The notes beneath the pieces are model-generated. The model made no database searches. It worked only from the letters and a program-made list of their open reading frames with translations, and was not told the DNA's origin. Below, piece after piece: positions 1-5,318 of a stretch of DNA of 5,318 nt. The DNA is from Acidobacteriota bacterium (GTDB taxonomy: Bacteria; Acidobacteriota; Terriglobia; UBA7540): the NCBI GenBank assembly GCA_021780055.1, contig JAJXZM010000012.1, positions 1 through 5,318 on the forward strand. The letters run 5' to 3'. The position numbers and the translations under genes are program-made. How positions within the stretch are numbered: the stretch's first letter is position 1; every line of letters begins with the position of its first letter.

Positions 1-232
1 CCAGGTTGTTCCCACGGCGAATCATCTCAAGCGTAGGCTCGCCCTCCACGGCAAACATGGAAAGCGCGAGGCCGGAGGTCCGGAGGTCTACAGCCAGCGG
101 CGTGGCACGCCCGGTTGAGCGGCCGGTCACCAGCAATGCATGGGTTCCCAGCTTGCTTGCGGCCGGCGCGACTTCGCGCACGGCTCCGAACCCGAAGACA
201 ATACGCGATGCAGTGGCGAATTCGAAGCGCAT
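1..232 (-). CDS. Iron-containing alcohol dehydrogenase family protein, N-terminal part (cut by window edge)
   Basis: Partial gene: the first 77 codons are visible, reading leftwards from the ATG at 232, and the rest lies outside the window. The start MRFEFATASRIVFGFGAV carries the hallmark opening of iron-containing (group III) alcohol dehydrogenases, where an F/I-rich strand is followed by R-I-V-F-G-x-G-A (residues 10-17). Next comes a Rossmann-like strand, ALLVTGRS (32-39), that begins the NAD(P)-binding half, and then V-E-G-E-P-T (62-67), which fits the usual next strand. The family oxidises alcohols or reduces aldehydes with NAD(P)H in the cytoplasm. The metal ligands (Asp and His residues) lie further along and cannot be checked, so substrate and activity are open; maleylacetate-reductase-like members share the same opening. 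The ATG lies 6 bases after the stop of the ABM-fold gene, with a weak AAAGAG ribosome site overlapping that stop, which suggests translational coupling. Confidence 0.85.
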   Translation of the reverse strand, partial: MRFEFATASRIVFGFGAVREVAPAASKLGTHALLVTGRSTGRATPLAVDLRTSGLALSMFAVEGEPTLEMIRRGNNL

Positions 233-238
233 GGCTCT

Positions 239-544
239 TTACCAGTCGGCATCAGGAGGGAAGAGGTTAGCGTATCTTATGCTGGTTCGCGCCTCCGTCA
301 TCATCGGGGCGACCCTATCGCGCCAGGCCTGGTAATGACTGGTTTTCTTGTGGCGGGCCGGAGCTTCGCTCGTGCGGTAGACCTCCACGAGCACGAAGCG
401 TGAAGGGTCATCGGCCTGCTGAATCACGTCGAATCGAGCGATTCCCTGTTCCTTCACGCTTTTGCGGGCGTTTTCCAGGGTCGCCTCCTTGAACGCTTCG
501 ATGAACTCTGGCCTGACGGAAACATGGACATGAATGATGAGCAT
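239..544 (-). CDS. Antibiotic biosynthesis monooxygenase (ABM) fold protein, LsrG/YgiN-like
   Basis: This 101-residue protein is the usual size for a single-domain ABM (dimeric alpha-beta barrel) protein. It opens with the strand [21 protein letters not shown] typical of the family, followed by a central F-V-L-V-E-V-Y strand (residues 50-56). The segment H65-K-K-T-S-H70-Y71-x-x-W74 and the C-terminal R-Y-A-N-x-F-P (90-96) are the motifs shared by LsrG-like and quinol-monooxygenase-like members. Known members act on small aromatic or quinone substrates or on phosphorylated autoinducer-2, without a tightly bound cofactor. The actual substrate here cannot be read from sequence. A good Shine-Dalgarno (GAGGA, complement of 552-556) lies 7 bases before the ATG. 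The gene lies 23 bases after the aminotransferase and 6 bases before the alcohol dehydrogenase, so it is probably the middle of a three-gene operon. A role in processing an aldehyde or quinone intermediate with the adjacent dehydrogenase is inference. Confidence 0.85.
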   Translation of the reverse strand: MLIIHVHVSVRPEFIEAFKEATLENARKSVKEQGIARFDVIQQADDPSRFVLVEVYRTSEAPARHKKTSHYQAWRDRVAPMMTEARTSIRYANLFPPDADW

Positions 545-567
545 GGGGCGATCCTCACTGCATCGGA

Positions 568-1836
568 CTATCGCTTAGACTCAGCCATCTTCTCGGCCAC
601 TGCGAGCTGAACGCACAATGCCACGCCTTCTGTGGCTTGCGCAACCTCGCTCAGGTCAGGGAAAGTCGGAGCGACACGGATCGCGCGGTCGTCAGGATCC
701 ATTCGATAGGGGTGAGTCGCGCCCGCTGGAGTCAGTTCGACCCCGGCTTCCCTCGCCAGCGCAACCACGCGCTTCGCGCAACCCTTGGGCACATAGAGGG
801 TGATGAAGTATCCTCCTTTTGGCGCCGTCCAACTCACGTCGGCCAGGCCTGAGAGCTTTGCCTCAAAGATCTCGAGCACCTTTTCAAACTTCGGAGCGAT
901 CAGCTTCCGGTGCTTCTCCATCAACGCGAGAATTCCTACATGGTTCTTCAGGAACCGCACGTGCGCTAACTGGTTAATTTTGTTGGGACCGATTGACCGT
1001 GCCGACACCCGTTTCAGGTACCAGCTGATGTTGTCAGCCGAGGAAGCAAACATCGCGAGGCCCGCACCAGCCAGGGTGATCTTCGAAGTCGAAGCAAACA
1101 CCAGGGGCCGGTTCACATGCCCATGCTGAGCGCACCGCTCAAGGATGTTGGCAATTTCGATCCGCTCCTCCGTCAGGTGGTGCACACCATAGGCGTTATC
1201 CCAAAACAGGCGAAAATCAGGCGCGGCGGTCTTCATTGCTGCCAGCCGCTCCACCACTTCATCGGAATAGATCGTACCGGTGGGATTGCTGTACTTCGGG
1301 ACGCACCACATTCCCTTGATGGAAGCGTCATCTGCAACCCATCGCTCGGCCTCGTCCAAGTCAGGGCCATTCTCCATCATCGGCACCGAGACCATTCGAA
1401 TGCCGTACACCTCACAAATCGTGAAATGCCGGTCATAGCCCGGCACCGGACAAAGAAAAGATATGTCCCCTTGCTTCCCCCAGGGCACGTCGCTGTCGCA
1501 GGTTCCTTTCAGCAGCGCCTGAGTGACGATATCGTGCATCAACGCCAGGCTTGAGTTATTGGCCACCACCACCTGCTCGGCTGGCGCGCCCATCATGCCC
1601 GAAAATAACTGCCGTGCTTCCGGTATTCCCTGGAGAATGCCGTAATTGCGGCAATCTGTCCCGTTCTCGGAGCGGTAGTCGCCCTGGCCGGGAAGCGAAA
1701 GCAACTCGCGGCTCAGATCCAGTTGGTCAGCACCGGGTTTTCCGCGCGTCAAGTTGAGTTTGAGTCCCTTCTTCTTGAAAGCTTCGTAGCTTTCCTTTAT
1801 TCCTAGCTCCACCTGTGGGTCGGTAACTTCTGACAT
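568..1836 (-). CDS. PLP-dependent aspartate aminotransferase, Corynebacterium AspT type (fold type I)
   Basis: This 422-residue complete enzyme is of normal length for its group. It resembles the atypical aspartate aminotransferases that databases often label 'MocR-like' or alanine-glyoxylate aminotransferase (Pfam PF12897 by memory). Recognisable motifs are [16 protein letters not shown] near the N-terminus (27-42), R-N-Y-G (63-66), P-G-Y-D-R-H-F (132-138), N-P-T-G (184-187), D213-N-A-Y in the PLP N1-binding strand, S-T-S-K252-I-T-x-A-G-A-G with the Schiff-base lysine, and A-I-R387-V-A-P with the substrate-carboxylate arginine. All key residues are present, so an active cytoplasmic transaminase (aspartate/2-oxoglutarate most likely) is expected. 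Despite the common label it has no GntR DNA-binding domain and so is not a MocR regulator. The start is supported by a strong Shine-Dalgarno, GGGAGGA (complement of 1844-1850), 7 bases upstream. The stop is TAG. It heads the operon continuing to the ABM-fold and alcohol dehydrogenase genes. Confidence 0.92.
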   Translation of the reverse strand: MSEVTDPQVELGIKESYEAFKKKGLKLNLTRGKPGADQLDLSRELLSLPGQGDYRSENGTDCRNYGILQGIPEARQLFSGMMGAPAEQVVVANNSSLALMHDIVTQALLKGTCDSDVPWGKQGDISFLCPVPGYDRHFTICEVYGIRMVSVPMMENGPDLDEAERWVADDASIKGMWCVPKYSNPTGTIYSDEVVERLAAMKTAAPDFRLFWDNAYGVHHLTEERIEIANILERCAQHGHVNRPLVFASTSKITLAGAGLAMFASSADNISWYLKRVSARSIGPNKINQLAHVRFLKNHVGILALMEKHRKLIAPKFEKVLEIFEAKLSGLADVSWTAPKGGYFITLYVPKGCAKRVVALAREAGVELTPAGATHPYRMDPDDRAIRVAPTFPDLSEVAQATEGVALCVQLAVAEKMAESKR

Positions 1837-1987
1837 TTCAACGTCCTCCCAAATTGGTCCGAAATAGATCCTGCCGTTCGGCTCATACGATGCCGGTGCA
1901 GATACAAACTCTCTCGTTCATCATGGTACCGTACCTTGGGCAAGTCATACTGGCTGCCGTATCATTCTTTTTGTTGCCGCGGTATGC
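1837..1987 (-). other. Intergenic gap between the two PLP-enzyme genes
   Basis: These 151 bases lie between the stop of the Cys/Met PLP enzyme and the start of the aminotransferase, both on the minus strand. I see the aminotransferase ribosome site (1844-1850) but no convincing hairpin-plus-T-run terminator. There is also no -35/-10 pair with acceptable spacing: a TTGTAT/TATGAG pair exists but is only 14 bases apart. The gap may hold a non-sigma70 promoter, or the genes may be co-transcribed. Confidence 0.5.
1844..1850 (-). promoter_or_regulatory. Strong Shine-Dalgarno of the aspartate aminotransferase gene
   Basis: On the minus strand this reads GGGAGGA, 7 bases before the ATG at 1836. It fixes the start codon of the aminotransferase. 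Confidence 0.85.
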
Positions 1988-3292
1988 TTACACTTTTTCG
2001 AGAGCGATTTCCAGGTCGCGGATGATGTCGTGCCAGTCTTCCAGACCGATGGAGAGCCGGATGCCTTCCTGGTGCATTCCGAAGGCGCGCTTCTGCTCGT
2101 CGGGCAGCGCCGAATGAGTCATTGAAAACGGATGCTCGACGAGGGTCTTGATCTGTCCCAGGCTCACCGCAAGGGTAATGGAATAGGCATGCTCCGCCAG
2201 GTAATCCACCAGTTTTTCGGCACGAGTCTGCCCGCTCTCCCCGCTTTTGAGCACGAAGTAGAGCATGCTGCCCGGGGCGAATTTGCCCTCAGGATTAATC
2301 ATCTGCCGCCTCGCCAGGTCCTTCTGCGGAAAGCCCTCTATTCCCGGGTAGCTGACGCTTGCCACCTTGGGATGCTTTGACAGAAAGTCCGCCACATGCT
2401 GCGCCGTCTTCTGCATATTGACCATGCGTGTGGCCAGAGTGGGCAGGCCGTAGACAAGGACGTCCCAGGCTGCGCCCGGCGAGAGCACGCCGCCAAAATC
2501 CTTCCGAAACAGCATGATCAGGTTGTACCAGTCTTTGGAGGCGATCACTGCTCCGCCTGTATCCGTGCCGAAGCCGCCCAGACCCTTGGTGAGACTTTCC
2601 ACCACGATGTCAGCGCCCAGCATGAGAGGGCGCTGACAGTAAGGCGTGGCAAAGGTGTTGTCAACAATCACCAGCGAGCGATCTCTTTCTTCGCGGCCCT
2701 CGTTTGCGCGGTCTGCCACACGGCGGAGAGCAGCGATGTCAATCAACTCCAGGGTGGGATTGATGGGAGTTTCAAAGTAGAGCACTCGCGTGGCGGGCGT
2801 GATTTTCTCGGCGAGCGACTCCGGTTTGAGAAAATTCGCGAAGCGCGTCTGGACGCCGAAGCGAGGCAGCCAGTTGGTGACCAGGCTGTAGGTGCAGCCG
2901 TAGATGATCTCGTGCGCCAGGATTTCCTGTCCCTGCCGCAGGGCCGCGCCGAGGGCAGCGCTGATGCCCGCCATACCCGTCGCGAAGGTCACGCAAATTT
3001 CCCCGTCTTCGGCGTAGGCCAGATTTTCTTCCAGCATCGAGCGTGTGGGCTCGTCCAGCCGGTCGTAGATGTAAATCGGAATGTGGCCGCTCAGCGCCTC
3101 GTCCGCAGAAGCGAATTGCACAAAACCTCGTGCCCCGCGCTCAAGCGAACTGAGCCGGTACGCCGTCGTGTGCGACATCGGCGGCACAACGTGATGGTCA
3201 TAATCCCACTTCTTGCTCTCAAAGTTTCCGTGAATCAAGTGGGTACGCAGCTTGTAATCTTCTTTTTGGCGATGTGGTTTGCGGGTTCCCAT
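1988..3292 (-). CDS. Cys/Met metabolism PLP-dependent enzyme (cystathionine gamma-synthase / gamma-lyase / O-acylhomoserine sulfhydrylase superfamily)
   Basis: This 434-residue fold-type I PLP enzyme is slightly longer than the usual 380-400. Key motifs, numbered from the chosen Met, are Y76-x-R78 (residues that reach the PLP phosphate of the partner subunit), A-T-G-M-A (104-108), I-Y131-G-C-T-Y (the tyrosine stacking on PLP), E-T-P-x-N-P-T (174-180), I-V-D211-N-T-F-A-T-P (pyridine-nitrogen aspartate), S-L-T-K236 (Schiff-base lysine), S-L-G (377-379), M-T-H-S (391-394) and I-R412-L-S-I-G (carboxylate arginine). The catalytic set is complete. The segment after the lysine reads GLGGFGTDTGGA in place of the common Y-x-x-G-H-S-D, somewhat closer to O-acetylhomoserine sulfhydrylases. 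The N-terminal 80 residues and a charged insert (about 195-206) also differ from standard MetB/MetC. Exact substrate (sulfhydrylation, gamma-synthase or gamma-lyase) therefore cannot be assigned. The ATG at 3292 is chosen because a perfect AGGAGG lies 5 bases upstream; an in-frame TTG at 3382 has no ribosome site. Confidence 0.92.
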   Translation of the reverse strand: MGTRKPHRQKEDYKLRTHLIHGNFESKKWDYDHHVVPPMSHTTAYRLSSLERGARGFVQFASADEALSGHIPIYIYDRLDEPTRSMLEENLAYAEDGEICVTFATGMAGISAALGAALRQGQEILAHEIIYGCTYSLVTNWLPRFGVQTRFANFLKPESLAEKITPATRVLYFETPINPTLELIDIAALRRVADRANEGREERDRSLVIVDNTFATPYCQRPLMLGADIVVESLTKGLGGFGTDTGGAVIASKDWYNLIMLFRKDFGGVLSPGAAWDVLVYGLPTLATRMVNMQKTAQHVADFLSKHPKVASVSYPGIEGFPQKDLARRQMINPEGKFAPGSMLYFVLKSGESGQTRAEKLVDYLAEHAYSITLAVSLGQIKTLVEHPFSMTHSALPDEQKRAFGMHQEGIRLSIGLEDWHDIIRDLEIALEKV

Positions 3293-3294
3293 GG

Positions 3295-3308
3295 ACGCCT
3301 CCTGGCGT
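3295..3308 (-). promoter_or_regulatory. Shine-Dalgarno within a small hairpin, Cys/Met PLP enzyme gene
   Basis: On the minus strand the sequence is ACGCC-AGGA-GGCGT, a perfect 5-base-pair stem with a four-base loop. The AGGAGG ribosome site (complement of 3298-3303) occupies the loop and the start of the right arm. The site decides the start at 3292. Whether the hairpin tempers translation is inference. Confidence 0.6.
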
Positions 3309-3382
3309 GAGGTTACTGCTGGTGATTCTGTCAAGCGGGTGGGGCACACGTCGAGTCTAATGCGATGTATGCGGCTCGCCAA

Positions 3383-3399
3383 GGGTCGTCAAACGATCC
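3383..3399. repeat. Near-perfect inverted repeat just downstream of the predicted minus-strand transcription start
   Basis: GGGTCGT-CAA-ACGATCC on the plus strand has 7-base arms with one mismatch (a G-T wobble) and a 3-base spacer. It falls at about +1 to +17 of the transcript predicted for the Cys/Met PLP enzyme gene. It could be an operator or a 5'-end hairpin. A chance occurrence cannot be excluded. Confidence 0.35.
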
Positions 3400-3406
3400 T
3401 GTGGCC

Positions 3407-3435
3407 TGTATACACCCCGCGCATATGAATTGCAA
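3407..3435 (-). promoter_or_regulatory. Candidate sigma70-type promoter for the Cys/Met PLP enzyme gene
   Basis: Reading the minus strand, TTGCAA (complement of 3430-3435) is followed after exactly 17 bases by TATACA (complement of 3407-3412). Each box matches 4 of 6 consensus bases with ideal spacing. Transcription would start near 3400 and leave a leader of roughly 108 bases before the ATG at 3292. I see no recognisable SAM or other riboswitch motif in that leader. A TTGACA on the same strand at 3329-3334 has no -10 partner. Confidence 0.5.
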
Positions 3436-3460
3436 GCCCCACATTGGCGGCCCATGCAAG

Positions 3461-3476
3461 GTGCAGAAGGATGCAC
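3461..3476. repeat. Inverted repeat midway between the divergent promoters (possible operator)
   Basis: GTGCA-GAAGGA-TGCAC is a perfect 5-base inverted repeat with a 6-base spacer. It lies between the -35 box of the minus-strand promoter (ending at 3435) and that of the purC promoter (from 3492), nearly at the midpoint. This position and symmetry suit a dimeric regulator acting on both promoters, but arms of 5 bases are common by chance and no known regulator consensus is recognised. Confidence 0.3.
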
Positions 3477-3491
3477 TTCCGCTCTTTCCCA

Positions 3492-3519
3492 TTGACATGA
3501 TCTCCCGATGCCTTAAAAT
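3492..3519 (+). promoter_or_regulatory. Strong sigma70-type promoter of purC
   Basis: TTGACA (3492-3497, 6 of 6) and TAAAAT (3514-3519, 5 of 6) are separated by 16 bases. Transcription should start near 3525-3527, only about 15 bases before the purC ATG at 3541. This promoter would drive purC, cvpA and the Fis-like gene, since no other promoter is apparent between them. Confidence 0.8.
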
Positions 3520-3540
3520 TAATTGCTGCCAACTTCCAAT

Positions 3541-4455
3541 ATGCAAGGGACAAATACTTTGGTCATCCTAGAAACGAATCTGCCTGGAATACCTTTCTTA
3601 TCTCGCGGCAAAGTTCGCGACATTTACGCGGTGGGTGAAGACAAGCTCCTCGTAGTTGCCACGGACCGCCTTTCTGCGTTCGACGTAATTATGGAGGAGC
3701 CGATACCAGACAAGGGGCGGGTGCTGACGCAGCTTTCTTGCTTCTGGTTCGAACGCTTCAAGGACCTGGTGCCGACGCATTTCCTGACCGCCAATCTGGC
3801 GGAGTATCCCAGGGAACTCCAGGCGTTTGCAGACCAGCTTGAAGGACGGTCAATGCTGGTGAAAAAGGCCGAGCCGTTCCCCATCGAGTGCGTGGTCAGG
3901 GGTTACCTGGCCGGATCAGGGTGGAAGGAATACCGGTCGAACGGCACGGTGTGCGGCATCAAGCTGCCCTCGGGGCTTGTGGAATCCAGCCGCCTGGAGC
4001 AGCCGATTTTTACACCGGCCACCAAAGCCCAAACAGGCCACGACGAAAACATCTCGTTTGAGGAAGCCGCAAAGCAGATCGGAAACAGCGCTGCTGAAAA
4101 GCTTCGAGACCTGAGCATTCGGGTCTACATGGAGGCAAGAAAGTACGCCGAGGAACGCGGAATCATCATCGCCGATACGAAATTTGAATGGGGTAAGCTT
4201 GGAGACGATATCATTCTGATCGACGAAGTTCTCACGCCTGATTCTTCGCGCTTCTGGCCCAAAGACGGCTATGCGCCCGGAAGGTCCCAGCCATCGTTTG
4301 ACAAGCAGTTTGTGCGAGACTACCTGGAGTCAACCGATTGGGACAAGACGCCTCCCCCGCCGCCTCTTCCTCCCGAGGTGATCGAAAAGACCAGTCAGAA
4401 ATACCGGGACGCATACCGGCTACTGACTGGAAAAGCTCTGGATTCCGATTCCTGA
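3541..4455 (+). CDS. purC: Phosphoribosylaminoimidazole-succinocarboxamide synthase (SAICAR synthetase)
   Basis: The 304-residue cytoplasmic enzyme performs the ATP-dependent joining of CAIR and aspartate to SAICAR in de novo purine synthesis. It is the long, yeast-Ade1-like form rather than the short form of about 240 residues seen in E. coli. Visible motifs are R22-G-K-V-R-D-I-Y (ATP-binding start), V-A-T-D-R-L-S-A-F-D, the family signature F-P-I-E-C-V-V-R-G-Y-L-A-G-S (113-126), the second signature I-A-D-T-K-F-E-W-G (210-218), and D-E-V-L-T-P-D-S-S-R-F-W. A proline-rich stretch, PPPPPLPP (271-278), precedes a final helix. The ATG at 3541 is preferred over an in-frame TTG at 3523 because the -10 box (3514-3519) puts the TTG at or before the transcription start, and family members begin with a similar short T-N-L-P-G-I-P lead. 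No clear Shine-Dalgarno precedes the ATG. It is the first gene of an operon with cvpA (22-base gap). Confidence 0.96.
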   Translation: MQGTNTLVILETNLPGIPFLSRGKVRDIYAVGEDKLLVVATDRLSAFDVIMEEPIPDKGRVLTQLSCFWFERFKDLVPTHFLTANLAEYPRELQAFADQLEGRSMLVKKAEPFPIECVVRGYLAGSGWKEYRSNGTVCGIKLPSGLVESSRLEQPIFTPATKAQTGHDENISFEEAAKQIGNSAAEKLRDLSIRVYMEARKYAEERGIIIADTKFEWGKLGDDIILIDEVLTPDSSRFWPKDGYAPGRSQPSFDKQFVRDYLESTDWDKTPPPPPLPPEVIEKTSQKYRDAYRLLTGKALDSDS

Positions 4456-4477
4456 TTCTGTACGGCCCGAGAGCAGC

Positions 4478-5053
4478 ATGGCACACTGGAACTGGCTTGA
4501 CTGGGTTCTGGTCATTATCATTGTTTTATCGGTCGTGACGGCCATACGGAAAGGCTTTGTCGCAGAACTGATTTCCCTGGCGTCGGCGATCGCGGCGCTG
4601 ATCATCGCTGCACTGAACTACGAGCGTCTGGCTCCTCTGCTGGCGGGTTTCACGCGAAGCCGCGGAGTGGCACTTGGGGTCAGTTTTATCCTGATCTTCT
4701 TCGCCGTCATGGTGACCGGGGCACTGATAGCGGTTATTGCAGGAAAATTGATCAGGAAAGTGCAATTGCAATGGTTCGACCGTTTTCTGGGAGGAATCTT
4801 TGGCCTTGCTCGCGGATTGCTGGTTGACTGTGTTCTGCTGCTGGTAATGATGACGTTTGCCATCCAGCAGGCGGCAATGGAAAAGTCCGTTCTGGCACCC
4901 TATTTCGTCACAGGCTCCAGAGTGATCGCCCTGGCAATGCCCAGAAACATGAGAAACGGCTTCCTGACCGGGTTTGACGCATTTAAGAAGGTGTTGGGCG
5001 AAGCCGACAGGAAAGCCATGCAGGCCCGCTCAGCAGGTGAAGCGAAACATTGA
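4478..5053 (+). CDS. cvpA: CvpA family inner-membrane protein
   Basis: This 191-residue membrane protein has four predicted hydrophobic helices at about residues 7-23, 28-47, 64-88 and 105-129, the CvpA arrangement. Family features are W-L-D-W near the N-terminus (6-9), R-K-G-F-V-A-E-L-I-S (24-33) joining the first two helices, and D-R-F-L-G-G-I-F-G-L-A-R-G (101-113) before the last helix. A soluble C-terminal tail of about 60 residues follows, somewhat longer than in E. coli CvpA (about 162 residues in total). CvpA is needed for colicin V production in E. coli and is linked to envelope stress tolerance, but its molecular function is not settled. In E. coli it is co-transcribed with purF, so its place 22 bases after purC is a parallel link to purine synthesis. 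The ribosome site is modest (GAGAG at 4469-4473, 4 bases before the ATG). Confidence 0.92.
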   Translation: MAHWNWLDWVLVIIIVLSVVTAIRKGFVAELISLASAIAALIIAALNYERLAPLLAGFTRSRGVALGVSFILIFFAVMVTGALIAVIAGKLIRKVQLQWFDRFLGGIFGLARGLLVDCVLLLVMMTFAIQQAAMEKSVLAPYFVTGSRVIALAMPRNMRNGFLTGFDAFKKVLGEADRKAMQARSAGEAKH

Positions 5054-5058
5054 ATATC

Positions 5059-5062
5059 GGAG
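5059..5062 (+). promoter_or_regulatory. Shine-Dalgarno deciding the GTG start of the Fis-like gene
   Basis: GGAG lies 7 bases before the GTG at 5070. Earlier in-frame starts (TTG at 4974, GTG at 5037) lie inside cvpA and lack a comparable site at proper distance. Confidence 0.7.
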
Positions 5063-5069
5063 TGGCTCG

Positions 5070-5303
5070 GTGAAAGACCAGCTTGACGCTCTCGTCGATC
5101 AAATGATCGAACACGGCATCCTTTATGAGGACGCTGTTTCCGAGTTTGAAAAGAGATTTATCAGGAAAATCCTGGAAAAGAATAACGGAAACTTGTGCAA
5201 GGCAGCCAGGGACTTGCACATTCACCGCAACACTCTGACCCGCAAGATCGTTGTATTAGACCTTGACCACAAACCAAAACGCCGAAGAAGATTGCGCCAA
5301 TAA
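5070..5303 (+). CDS. Small stand-alone Fis-type helix-turn-helix DNA-binding protein
   Basis: From a GTG start, this 77-residue protein consists almost entirely of a Fis-type DNA-binding domain. The sequence begins M-K-D-Q-L-D-A-L-V-D-Q-M, followed by a helix rich in E and F (about 19-37). Then comes the helix-turn-helix N41-L-C-K-A-A-R-D-L-H-I-H-R-N-T-L-T-R-K-I60, closely matching the A-A-x-x-L-G-I-x-R-x-T-L-x-x-K pattern of Fis and NtrC-family C-terminal domains. It ends in a strongly basic tail, KPKRRRRLRQ (68-77). There is no AAA+ or receiver domain, so it is a free-standing DNA-binding protein and not a sigma54 activator. The GTG is 16 bases after the cvpA stop, indicating co-transcription with purC and cvpA. 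It may act as a nucleoid protein or local regulator; targets are unknown. The family level is confident, the role is inference. Confidence 0.85.
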   Translation: MKDQLDALVDQMIEHGILYEDAVSEFEKRFIRKILEKNNGNLCKAARDLHIHRNTLTRKIVVLDLDHKPKRRRRLRQ

Positions 5304-5318
5304 AAAAGCCCGGGCGTT
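5302..5318 (+). terminator. Probable left arm of a bidirectional intrinsic terminator (cut by window edge)
   Basis: Directly at the Fis-like stop codon (TAA, 5301-5303), an A6 run (5302-5307) leads into the self-complementary GCCCGGGC (5308-5315) and then GTT at the window end. This is the typical left half of an A-tract / GC stem / loop / GC stem / T-tract terminator. The right arm is outside the window, so the call is inferred. Confidence 0.6.

Noticed and set aside
1117..1554. A 145-codon open frame on the plus strand inside the aminotransferase gene.
   Set aside because: It is antisense to a clearly real enzyme and has no recognisable domain or ribosome site.
568..1836. MocR-type transcription regulator, as such aminotransferases are sometimes labelled.
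   Set aside because: The protein starts directly with the aminotransferase domain and has no GntR-type helix-turn-helix.
2396..3310. A 304-codon open frame on the plus strand, antisense to the Cys/Met PLP enzyme gene.
   Set aside because: Its translation is low-complexity in style (rich in H, R, A, V, Q), shows no family motif, and lies wholly over a gene with full catalytic motifs. It is a GC-driven shadow frame.
3306..3334. A consensus TTGACA (complement of 3329-3334) as a -35 box closer to the Cys/Met PLP enzyme gene.
   Set aside because: At 16-18 bases downstream the sequence is CTCACG-like, with no usable -10 box.
3293..3382. N-terminal extension of the Cys/Met PLP enzyme by 30 residues from a TTG at 3382.
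   Set aside because: There is no ribosome site before the TTG and the extension does not resemble the family, while a perfect AGGAGG lies 5 bases before the ATG at 3292.
3293..3400. A riboswitch (SAM type or similar) in the leader of the Cys/Met PLP enzyme gene.
   Set aside because: I looked for SAM-I, SAM-II and SAH-type conserved cores in the minus-strand leader and found none. Only the short hairpin at the ribosome site stands out. A covariance-model search (Rfam) would decide.
4974..5069. Longer form of the Fis-like protein starting inside cvpA (TTG at 4974 or GTG at 5037).
   Set aside because: The extra residues are an off-frame reading of cvpA and carry no family similarity. The GTG at 5070 has a GGAG site at 7 bases.

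Overview
The window is an ordinary-looking chromosomal segment of a moderately GC-rich bacterium (mid-to-upper 50s % GC by eye). The order purC, cvpA and a tiny stand-alone Fis-type helix-turn-helix gene, together with the protein sequence style, suggests Acidobacteriota. This is an inference from general familiarity and not a database result. There is no sign of phage, transposon, CRISPR or tRNA/rRNA.

The layout is two divergent blocks around an intergenic control region at 3293-3540. The left block (minus strand, read from 3292 down to 1) holds four genes. First is a Cys/Met-metabolism PLP enzyme of the cystathionine gamma-synthase / gamma-lyase / O-acylhomoserine sulfhydrylase superfamily. 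After a 151-base gap come a Corynebacterium-type aspartate aminotransferase, a small antibiotic-biosynthesis-monooxygenase-fold (LsrG/YgiN-like) protein, and the N-terminus of an iron-containing alcohol dehydrogenase cut by the window edge. The last three are tightly spaced (23 and 6 bases) and look like one operon. The first gene may feed into it by read-through.

The right block (plus strand, 3541 to the end) holds purC (SAICAR synthetase, de novo purine synthesis), cvpA (four-helix membrane protein) after 22 bases, and a 77-residue Fis-like DNA-binding protein starting at a GTG 16 bases after the cvpA stop. The A-tract and GC-rich palindrome at the right edge look like the first arm of a terminator closing this operon. 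purC has a strong sigma70-type promoter (TTGACA, 16 bases, TAAAAT) that places the transcription start only about 15 bases from its ATG, and there is no clear Shine-Dalgarno sequence.

The two blocks appear to be fired from back-to-back promoters whose -35 boxes are about 56 bases apart, with a small inverted repeat midway between them. The points most worth a second look are the purC-cvpA-Fis-like gene set, the near-leaderless purC start, the departures of the Cys/Met PLP enzyme from the family's usual active-site motifs, and the aminotransferase-ABM-alcohol dehydrogenase operon. I did not find a convincing, wholly new system here.
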